Shown here: positions 16,733 to 23,229 of the stretch, piece by piece
Numbering within the stretch: position 1 is the stretch's first letter
Layout: every line of letters starts with the position of its first letter
Notes under the pieces: generated by a model
Told to the model about the DNA's origin: nothing
Database searches by the model: none
Seen by the model: only the letters and a program-made list of their open reading frames with translations
Translations under genes and position numbers: made by a program
IMG/VR virus record: IMGVR_UViG_3300002144_000875
Span: 1-23,671 of that record
Origin: a virus
Length of the DNA: 23,671 nucleotides
Direction: 5' to 3' (one strand)

Positions 16733-17668
16733 ATGATAAATGAGTTATTAGTAAATTTAACTGACAAACTCCTAGGAGCAGGAAAACGTACTTCTAAAGG
16801 TAATCAAGCATACCACTGCCCCTTTTGCAACCACCACAAACCTAAATTAGAAATCAACTTAACTGAAAATACTGAGGGGTATAACCCTTGGCATTGTTGG
16901 TCTTGCGATAAAAAAGGTAAAACCTTAAAATCTCTATTCAAACAAATAAAAGCAGACCCATCATATTTTACTGAACTATCTAGATTAGTAAAGAATGTAT
17001 CTGAAAGCTATTATAAAAATCTATCACCTACTTCCCCAACTTTAGAACTTCCTAAGGAAATACAATCTTTAATAGGTAATATTACCCTTACAGCTCGTCA
17101 TTCACTTGCATATTTAAAAAAACGTGGAATCACAAAACCCGACATTGTTAAATACAATATAAAGTACTGTGAAACAGGAACATATTCAAATATGATAGTA
17201 ATTCCTTCATATGATAGTGAAGGGAAATTAAATTATTTTACCGCGAGATCAATTGAGAAAGATCCTTACGTAAAATACCGCAATCCAGATGTTTCCCGAG
17301 ATATTATACCGTTTGAATTGTTTATTAATTGGGATTTACCTATAATACTATGTGAAGGTCCTTTTGATGCTATTGCTATAAAAAGAAATGCTATTCCACT
17401 ATTTGGGAAAAACATTCAAAATGAATTAATGAAAAAAATTGTTACCTCAAAGGTACAAAAAATATACATTGCTTTAGATAATGATGCAATAAAAAAAGCT
17501 TTAAACTTCTGTGAAAATCTCCTAAATTTGGGAAAAGAAGTATATTTAGTTGAATTACCTGGAAAAGATCCAAGTGAGTTAGGTTTTGAAAATTTCACAA
17601 AACTTATACAAAATGTTTCTCCATTAACACCTTATAAACTTATGGAGAAAAAACTTTCACTTATATGA
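16733..17668 (+). CDS. DNA primase, T4 gp61-like
   Basis: This 311-residue protein has a CxxC...CxxC zinc finger with Cys 29, 32, 55 and 58 (YHCPFCNHHK, WHCWSCDKKGK) and a TOPRIM domain: LCEGPFDAIAIKRNAIPLFG with catalytic Glu at 208, then YIALDNDAIKKA with D249 and D251. This is the DnaG/gp61-type primase, which makes RNA primers for lagging-strand synthesis with a replicative helicase. The zinc domain is expected to read the template site and TOPRIM to bind the metal ions. The length is close to T4 gp61. The stop overlaps the next ATG (ATGA). It opens the replication/repair block, next to two nuclease genes. Confidence 0.9.
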   Translation: MINELLVNLTDKLLGAGKRTSKGNQAYHCPFCNHHKPKLEINLTENTEGYNPWHCWSCDKKGKTLKSLFKQIKADPSYFTELSRLVKNVSESYYKNLSPTSPTLELPKEIQSLIGNITLTARHSLAYLKKRGITKPDIVKYNIKYCETGTYSNMIVIPSYDSEGKLNYFTARSIEKDPYVKYRNPDVSRDIIPFELFINWDLPIILCEGPFDAIAIKRNAIPLFGKNIQNELMKKIVTSKVQKIYIALDNDAIKKALNFCENLLNLGKEVYLVELPGKDPSELGFENFTKLIQNVSPLTPYKLMEKKLSLI

Positions 17669-18447
17669 AAAAAACAAGTAAAAACACCTACAAAACCTCG
17701 TACGATAGAATACTAAAAATCTCAGACGATTATCAACAAATTACAATGCCCGATTCTCGTTACTATAAACGTAATGGAGATTATTACCCCTCAATTACCC
17801 ACATTTTAGGAACATATCCAAAAGGTAAATACTTTGAGCAATGGCTAAAACAAGTTGGTTTTGCAGCAGATTATATTGTAAAAAAAGCAGGTGAACAGGG
17901 TACAGCTACTCATAATTTAATTGAGGCATATCTGAGGGGAGAGGAACAAACATTTTTAAATGAAAAAAATCATCCACAATATGATGTGGAGGTATGGCAA
18001 ATGTTTTTACGATTTGTAGATTTTTGGGAAACATATAACCCCACCCTAATTGAGGAAGAAGTACACCTATTTTCAGATAAATATAGAGTAGCTGGAACGT
18101 GTGATTTAGTTTGTGAAATTGAAGGTGAATTATGGATTATAGATTTTAAAACATCTAATCATCTACAACCCACCTATGATTTACAGTGTGCTATGTATAC
18201 TCAATGTTATGAGGAATGCTACGGTAAAAAAGCAGATAGGGTAGGGATATTATGGTTAAAATCATCTAAACGTAAATCTTCTAAAGAAAAAATGACTGGT
18301 AAAAATTGGGAAATGTATGAGTCATCCCGCACACAAGAGGAAAATTTAAAAATATTTGAAACAGTTAGAACATTATTTGATTTAGAAAATCCATACGAAA
18401 AACCATCATTCACTTCATTCAGAACTACAGCTAAACGAAAGTTATAA
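17665..18447 (+). CDS. PD-(D/E)XK nuclease, RecB/Cas4-like
   Basis: This 260-residue protein shows the RecB-like nuclease core: QGTATHNLIEAYL with H83 and E87, a preceding strand with E131/E132, GTCDLV with D147, IIDFKTSN with D160 and K162, and QCAMY with Q174 and Y178. Together these are the motif order of the Cas4/RecB/PDDEXK_1 group, which cut or degrade DNA ends with two metal ions. No iron-sulfur cysteine cluster of the Cas4 type is evident, as the Cys residues are scattered. It overlaps the primase gene by four bases, implying a role in replication, recombination or host DNA breakdown. No fused helicase is present. Confidence 0.85.
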   Translation: MKKTSKNTYKTSYDRILKISDDYQQITMPDSRYYKRNGDYYPSITHILGTYPKGKYFEQWLKQVGFAADYIVKKAGEQGTATHNLIEAYLRGEEQTFLNEKNHPQYDVEVWQMFLRFVDFWETYNPTLIEEEVHLFSDKYRVAGTCDLVCEIEGELWIIDFKTSNHLQPTYDLQCAMYTQCYEECYGKKADRVGILWLKSSKRKSSKEKMTGKNWEMYESSRTQEENLKIFETVRTLFDLENPYEKPSFTSFRTTAKRKL

Positions 18448-18458
18448 TATGTATAACT

Positions 18459-19211
18459 ATGATAAGCCTAATAAAAATACTAAATGAAATTCAAGGAGGG
18501 TCTAAAGCTATATTTCTAGCTGGACCCGCTGGAAGTGGAAAATCGTATATGAATCGTCTCTTGTTACCACAAGATTTCCAAACTATAAATTCTGATGATA
18601 CTTATGAGGAAATGCTTAAAGCTAGTGGTATTGGGTTAAAACAAAAAGACTTTACCCCCGATGAACTTTCTCAAGCTGCTAAGTTACAAGCTCAAGCTCG
18701 TAAAGACACTCAAGCTAGATTAGAAAAATCAATGGAGGGTAGAAATAACATAATAATTGATGGTACAGGGGCAGCAACCTCTCCAATATTAAAGAAAAAA
18801 CAACAACTAGAAGATTTAGGGTATGAAACATTGATGTTAATGATCTATGTTTCTCCTCTTGTATCCTTAGAACGAAATAAAAATCGTGAAAGAAGTTTAA
18901 TGCCCTCAATTGTATTACGCACATGGAGAGATGTTAATAAAAGTATTGAAACATATAGAAAAGAATTTGCTAACAACTTTATCCTAATTGATAACAACCC
19001 AGAGGACGCTAATAGAGATTTTAATATAGAATTATTACGCCCATATCTTGAGGATTCCAAAGCTAAAGGAAAACCTAAAACGCCCGAACAAAAAGCCAAA
19101 TCAAAACAACAATTTGATGAGTTGATAAGTGATATAACTTCATCCATAAAACAACTTCCTAAATTTGATACTATTGATAGTGCTAAATCAAAAATAAAAC
19201 AATTCATATAA
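18459..19211 (+). CDS. P-loop kinase (zeta-toxin/AAA_33-like) with capsid-type leader
   Basis: This 250-residue protein has a Walker A at residues 22-29 (GPAGSGKS), an INSDDTYEEML segment like the substrate-binding aspartates of zeta toxins and polynucleotide kinases, IIIDGTGA with D101 (Walker B-like), and an Arg-rich lid-like ERNKNRERSL at 138-147. The kinase fold therefore phosphorylates some substrate, which cannot be read from the sequence. The first ten residues, MISLIKILNE, are hydrophobic and end in an L-N-E triad. They match residue for residue in character the MIKLVDLLKE leader of the HAD protein two genes on. The start overlaps no gene; the stop overlaps the next ATG. A Lys-rich linker lies near 204-216. 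Confidence 0.75.
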   Translation: MISLIKILNEIQGGSKAIFLAGPAGSGKSYMNRLLLPQDFQTINSDDTYEEMLKASGIGLKQKDFTPDELSQAAKLQAQARKDTQARLEKSMEGRNNIIIDGTGAATSPILKKKQQLEDLGYETLMLMIYVSPLVSLERNKNRERSLMPSIVLRTWRDVNKSIETYRKEFANNFILIDNNPEDANRDFNIELLRPYLEDSKAKGKPKTPEQKAKSKQQFDELISDITSSIKQLPKFDTIDSAKSKIKQFI

Positions 19212-21322
19212 TGGATAAATTCATCCAAGAACTTATACAACCTTTTTTGGAAGAAGATAATTCTCCCAAAAATATAGCACTCATTCCTGGAGGGTTTAAA
19301 CCCCCAACCTTAGGACATTTTTACACAACTTTAGAAATCGCAAAAAGAGATGAGTTAGATGAGGTAATAGTTTTAATAGGGCATGGAGTAAGAGATGGAA
19401 TTGATAAGGAAAAAAGCCTTAAAATATGGGAAATATATAAAAAATCCCTTCCATCAAAAGTCAACATAAAAATCTCAGAAAAACCATCCCCCGTAGGAGA
19501 TGTTAACTCAATCATTAAAAATAATCCTAATAACTTTTATTTTCCTGTAGTGGGAGTAAGAGGGGAACAAGATTTAGAGGATATAAAAAGATTTGATTCT
19601 TTAAAAGGAAAATATGATAACTTTAAACCTATAATTTTTGATAGTGATTTTAAAGTAAGTGGGACAGGTGCTCGTTTATCATTGATGAATGGGGATTATA
19701 ACGATTTTAAAAACTTTTTACCCTCTGAGGTATCTGAGGACGATAAGTTAAAAATTTGGAGTATTTTAACATCCGATATTTTAAATGAAATCAACTCTGA
19801 CAAGTTAAAAGCCCTAACCCAAAAATTCAAAAATGCTTTTACCTCCCAAAAAGATGATTTTAGAGGGTTTAAATCTCTAGCTTTAAAATATCTCCAAAAA
19901 CAAAATATGACTGATGAGGAAAAAGAAAAGCTTAAAAGAAATTTTAATGACATCCTTAAATCTAGTGGGATAGTAGTAACATTCCCAATACTAGGAGCCT
20001 CAGGTACTACTCTATTGGGGTGGTTAACTAATAAAATATCTAAAGGAAAATTTTCAACACTCCCTTCAAAATTTAAGGATGAGTTATTAAAGAATCAACT
20101 TAATGAAAACTTAACATATTCAGATCATATAGACTATAAACGTCAAATACGTGATTTAACCAAATACATGCTTGATAAAGGTATGAATATTAAACCTTTA
20201 CCTAAAGTTATTTTTAAACATGGAGATAAAGAAAATGCAGGAAACTTTTTAGGAAAAACAGCATACTATAATCCAAATATCAAAGAAATAGTATTGTATA
20301 CTGAAGGAAGACATCCTAAAGATGTAGTTAGAAGTTTTTCACATGAAATGATTCACCATATCCAAAATATAGAAGGAAGATTAGGAGAAATCACAACTCC
20401 AAACACACAAGAAGATGACCATTTAAATAAACTTGAAGAAGAAGCTAATTTAAAAGGTACAATGACCTTTAGAAATTGGACAGATAGTTTATCTTCTTCT
20501 ACTCAACCCAAATCTCTTAAAGAAGAAATTATAGGAGATAAAATACAATGTGATAATTGTGATTGGAGTTGGGACATAAAAGATGGTGGTGATGATCTTT
20601 ATGTATGTCATAAATGTTATCATGATAACACCCCAATCCAAGAAAAAAAATCAAAGGACCCATTTGGAATAAATCAATTTATAAGAGAATTATTTGAGGA
20701 AGATACCCTAATGGAAGGACGCTACGATAAAATATCAAACACTATATCATCAGACATCTTTAAAAAGTGGAAAAGTGATTTTGATAATGGAGAAAGAACT
20801 AAATCTACCTATGAAAATACATATTCAACAGGAGACATAGAAGTAGAGGTGGATGCTTATTTAACTTTTACTCCAAACCTCCCACAAAAATTAGATGTTG
20901 ATGGGGGTGCTGATAATGAAGAAGATTGGATACAAGTACGATTTGAGGTAGACCCAAACAACCTCCCAAAATATTGGAGTAAAGTTTCAATGGGTCTTAA
21001 AGATGTAATTCGTCATGAGATAGAACATTTAACTCAAGGGGAGGGTTCAAACTTAAAACCCAATAAGTTTATTGAGGATGATATTTTGATTAGAAAAATT
21101 ATAAATGCTAAACTTCTCCCAAAATCTCAATATTTTAAATTAGAGAAAGAAGTTGATGCTAATTTACAAGGTATGTATTTTAGAGCCAAAAAAGAGAAAG
21201 TACCATTCAAAGATGTGATAAATACATACTTAAATTCCCAAGATATTACTCCCCAAGAAAAAGAAGAAATACTAGACCTTTGGAGAATTCGATTAAAAGC
21301 ATTAAATTTGCCCTTATTTTAA
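19211..21322 (+). CDS. Multidomain protein: nucleotidyltransferase, two HExxH modules, zinc ribbon
   Basis: This 703-residue protein is built from parts. Residues 1-15 form a leader (MDKFIQELIQPFLEE). Residues about 21-165 look like a nucleotidyltransferase (NMNAT/CTP-transferase type): IPGGFKPPTLGHF, where the usual HxGH is TxGH (T33, H36), and VSGTGAR at 149-155. Residues about 190-300 are helical with a hydrophobic stretch at 254-272. Residues about 300-425 form a metallopeptidase-like module with HEMIH at 378-382. A zinc ribbon uses Cys 447, 450, 466 and 469. Residues about 484-503 repeat a leader-like segment, DPFGINQFIRELFEED, and the rest is a second metallopeptidase-like module with HEIEH at 602-606. 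Several (I/L)-x-E triads fall between modules (LNE193, LNE299, LKE438, LME502). It could be a polyprotein cut on capsid maturation. Confidence 0.75.
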   Translation: MDKFIQELIQPFLEEDNSPKNIALIPGGFKPPTLGHFYTTLEIAKRDELDEVIVLIGHGVRDGIDKEKSLKIWEIYKKSLPSKVNIKISEKPSPVGDVNSIIKNNPNNFYFPVVGVRGEQDLEDIKRFDSLKGKYDNFKPIIFDSDFKVSGTGARLSLMNGDYNDFKNFLPSEVSEDDKLKIWSILTSDILNEINSDKLKALTQKFKNAFTSQKDDFRGFKSLALKYLQKQNMTDEEKEKLKRNFNDILKSSGIVVTFPILGASGTTLLGWLTNKISKGKFSTLPSKFKDELLKNQLNENLTYSDHIDYKRQIRDLTKYMLDKGMNIKPLPKVIFKHGDKENAGNFLGKTAYYNPNIKEIVLYTEGRHPKDVVRSFSHEMIHHIQNIEGRLGEITTPNTQEDDHLNKLEEEANLKGTMTFRNWTDSLSSSTQPKSLKEEIIGDKIQCDNCDWSWDIKDGGDDLYVCHKCYHDNTPIQEKKSKDPFGINQFIRELFEEDTLMEGRYDKISNTISSDIFKKWKSDFDNGERTKSTYENTYSTGDIEVEVDAYLTFTPNLPQKLDVDGGADNEEDWIQVRFEVDPNNLPKYWSKVSMGLKDVIRHEIEHLTQGEGSNLKPNKFIEDDILIRKIINAKLLPKSQYFKLEKEVDANLQGMYFRAKKEKVPFKDVINTYLNSQDITPQEKEEILDLWRIRLKALNLPLF

Positions 21323-21326
21323 TATT

Positions 21327-21893
21327 ATGATAAAACTAGTTGATTTACTTAAAGAATTTCAAGATTCACAATATACAATATTTTGTGATTTGGATGGGGT
21401 ATTAGTTGACTTTGATAAGGGATATGAGGAATTAACAGGAATAGCTACTTACCACGCTGACAGACAAGGTAGTGAACACTTTTGGGACCTATTTAGAAAT
21501 AGTTTAACCGAAAAGGGTATATCCGAAAAACAATATTGGGAGGAGTTAGAATGGATGCCTGACGGTAAACAACTATGGGACTATATTTCACCATACAATC
21601 CATACATTTTAACAGCACCATCAGTTAACCATGATTTACCTGCTGATGTTAAATACAAATTATCCCATAATGAATCTCAACAAGGTAAAACCGAGTGGGT
21701 TAAACGTTTAGATAATATGAGAGAATTAAAATTTAAAGCATCTAAATTCAAACAAGATTTATCTAAAAAAGGTAGAATCCTAATAGATGATAGAAAGCCA
21801 ACTATAGATGGTTGGAACTCAAAAGGGGGTATAGGAATACTTCACACAAGTGCTGCTGACACTATTAAACAGTTACAAAAATTAGGGATATGA
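21327..21893 (+). CDS. HAD-family phosphatase (5'(3')-nucleotidase-like) with leader
   Basis: This 188-residue protein has the HAD motif I CDLDGVLVDFD (nucleophile D21, acid D23), a motif II-like ILTAPS with T96, a possible motif III lysine near GKTEWVK (K121), and motif IV ILIDDRKPTIDGW with D154 and D155. The closing GGIGILH is typical of the cytosolic 5'(3')-deoxyribonucleotidase-like group. It likely dephosphorylates a nucleotide or similar small molecule. The first ten residues, MIKLVDLLKE, are a hydrophobic leader ending in L-K-E, matching the P-loop kinase gene's leader. The gene overlaps the next by four bases (ATGA). Confidence 0.8.
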   Translation: MIKLVDLLKEFQDSQYTIFCDLDGVLVDFDKGYEELTGIATYHADRQGSEHFWDLFRNSLTEKGISEKQYWEELEWMPDGKQLWDYISPYNPYILTAPSVNHDLPADVKYKLSHNESQQGKTEWVKRLDNMRELKFKASKFKQDLSKKGRILIDDRKPTIDGWNSKGGIGILHTSAADTIKQLQKLGI

Positions 21894-22468
21894 GCGATAA
21901 TGTTTTAAAAAGAGATTTCCAAAAAAGAGATGTAGAACGTTTACGTAATTTAGTTAAAGGTAAATACGGGGACAAAACTACTCAAGGTATAGGATATAAT
22001 GGTGAATCACAAGTAGATCATAAAGAAGGAGATACTTGGGAACAAAATGGTAAAACTTGGACCATAAGAGATGGTATAAAAGAAAATATAACAAAGTTAG
22101 ATAAGTTTAAAAAAGTATCTGTTCCTATATTTTGCCCCAACTGTAAAACCGTAATGGATAAACAATTAGATCCATTTTACTATAAGGCGTTTGGTGAGTG
22201 TTTAGATTGTAGATCTAAAACAGAAACCCGATTAAAAATTAGTGGGGAGTGGGAAGATCATATAAATGAAGTCCATAACCAAGAAATTGATCACCATATA
22301 GAGGAATTTAAAACATTCATGCAAGATGCTCTTAATGAAAGTAATAATGGCTATATTACAGAAGCAGGTGATATTCAGAAATGGGTGGGGGGTATAGATA
22401 AAGAAAGAGCAAATAAATCCCTAGAGGAGGGTATAAAATACATGGAAGGTTTGAAGAAACAAAAATAG
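21890..22468 (+). CDS. Zinc-ribbon protein, 192 residues
   Basis: A zinc ribbon is formed by Cys 82, 85, 104 and 107 (FCPNCKTVMD...GECLDCRSK). The N-terminal part (RLRNLVKGKYGDKTTQGIGY, then EGDTWEQNGKTWTIRDG) is conserved-looking but not recognised. The C-terminal third holds a His/Glu-rich helical stretch and two (I/L)-x-E triads, LNE150 followed by S and ITE158 followed by A. Unlike its neighbours it has no such triad in the first 15 residues. It is probably a nucleic-acid or protein-binding accessory; no catalytic motif is seen. The start overlaps the HAD gene (ATGA). Confidence 0.65.
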   Translation: MSDNVLKRDFQKRDVERLRNLVKGKYGDKTTQGIGYNGESQVDHKEGDTWEQNGKTWTIRDGIKENITKLDKFKKVSVPIFCPNCKTVMDKQLDPFYYKAFGECLDCRSKTETRLKISGEWEDHINEVHNQEIDHHIEEFKTFMQDALNESNNGYITEAGDIQKWVGGIDKERANKSLEEGIKYMEGLKKQK

Positions 22469-22472
22469 CACC

Positions 22473-22483
22473 ATATTTATAAC
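22473..22483 (+). promoter_or_regulatory. ATATTTATAAC motif, copy 3
   Basis: This exact copy of the 11-base motif lies 13 bases before the ATG at 22497 and five after the previous stop. It precedes the run of acidic, histone-like and EF-hand genes, so it could mark a separate transcription unit. Confidence 0.4.
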
Positions 22484-22496
22484 AAAATAAAAAACA

Positions 22497-23027
22497 ATGA
22501 AAGACAATTTCGATTTAAAAAAATACCTAAAAGAAAATAAAGTAGTGGAAAATTATAATCCATTTACATCTTCTAAAAAACCAAATACCTTAAATGAAGG
22601 TAATCTTCGTGATAAAGTTAAAGAAATGATTTTAAAAGAATTAGAAGATTATCAAGATTATGATGAAGAAGGTGTTGACATGGGAATGGAAAATCCTGAG
22701 GACATGTTTGATGATGTCATGGATTTAGGGGATACTGAAGAGGAGTCTGATCTATTTGATGATGAATTGGACCTTTTTGAAGCCGAAGAGGATGAAGAAG
22801 AAGAAACCGAAGAAGAAGAAACCGAAGAAGAACCAGAAATTCCTGCTGATGATGATAGTGAATTAGAGGCTATCGGAGGAAAAATGGAAGGGGATGATAG
22901 TGAAATAATGAATGCCCTCATGACATCTTTAAAACTATCTAAAGCAAGTGGAAATGAAAAGCTTACTACTCAAATATCAAACACTATCAAATTCTTTGTT
23001 AGTGACTTTATTGGAGGAGAAGAATAA
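22497..23027 (+). CDS. Highly acidic protein, possible prohead core/internal protein
   Basis: This 176-residue protein starts with a basic-hydrophobic segment (MKDNFDLKKYLKENKVVENY), a TLNEG site at 31-35, and an amphipathic helix DKVKEMILKELEDY. Residues about 54-122 are almost all Glu/Asp with a Glu/Thr repeat. A folded-looking C-terminal helical domain (MNALMTSLKLSKA, TTQISNTIKFFVSDFIGGEE) follows. Such very acidic, Lys-poor cores resemble T4 gp67/gp68-type prohead core proteins in style, though I see no sequence match. The ATATTTATAAC motif lies just upstream. The L-x-E|G site would remove 34 residues. Other options are an internal DNA-condensing counter-ion protein or a DNA mimic. Confidence 0.65.
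   Translation: MKDNFDLKKYLKENKVVENYNPFTSSKKPNTLNEGNLRDKVKEMILKELEDYQDYDEEGVDMGMENPEDMFDDVMDLGDTEEESDLFDDELDLFEAEEDEEEETEEEETEEEPEIPADDDSELEAIGGKMEGDDSEIMNALMTSLKLSKASGNEKLTTQISNTIKFFVSDFIGGEE
22794..22835 (+). repeat. 15-base Glu/Thr tandem repeat in the acidic gene
   Basis: The unit GAAGAAGAAGAAACC occurs twice in tandem (22794-22808 and 22809-22823), followed by a partial third copy. It encodes EEEET units in the acidic protein and keeps the frame, so unit number could vary between relatives by slippage. Confidence 0.85.
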
Positions 23028-23058
23028 ATAAATATATAACAACAAACAAATCAAATTT

Positions 23059-23226
23059 ATGACAAAATTAGAAATTTTAGAAAATCTTGGATCTCAAGTA
23101 GATCTTTTATTAACAGAGGATGCAAAATCTTCAAAAGCAGCAGCTGGGCGAGCACGCCGAGCAGCTAACGAAATTAAAAAGTTAGCAGCTGAGTACAAAA
23201 AAGTATCTTTAGCTGAAAGTAAGTAA
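23059..23226 (+). CDS. Small Hc1-like histone H1 family protein
   Basis: The protein is only 55 residues: MTKLEILENLGSQVDLLLTE, then DAKSSKAAAGRARRAANEIK and KLAAEYKKVSLAESK. The basic, Ala-rich stretch at 23-50 (KSSKAAAGRARRAANEIKKL) strongly resembles the core of the Hc1-like proteins common in Bacteroidota ('KAAGTRARKAMQELKKLAQE'), which bind DNA non-specifically. The acidic N-terminal 20 residues contain ILE at 6-8 and LTE at 18-20, so a T4-type prohead protease could release the basic part. A role in condensing DNA in the head, or on entry into the host, is inferred. It lies 32 bases after the acidic gene and three before the next start. Confidence 0.8.
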   Translation: MTKLEILENLGSQVDLLLTEDAKSSKAAAGRARRAANEIKKLAAEYKKVSLAESK

Positions 23227-23229
23227 GTA

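Noticed and set aside
17665-18447. Cas4 of a phage CRISPR system
   Set aside because: The nuclease motifs fit, but the four-Cys iron-sulfur cluster is not evident and there is no array or other cas gene; a phage replication or recombination nuclease is more likely.
18845-19240. Minus-strand 131-residue frame
   Set aside because: It lies fully over the well-supported P-loop kinase gene and the start of the 703-residue gene, with low-complexity hydrophobic content and no motif.
22658-22921. Minus-strand 87-residue Ser-rich frame
   Set aside because: It is the antisense of the Glu/Asp repeat; GAA/GAT codons read backward give Ser/Phe-type codons and no domain-like sequence.
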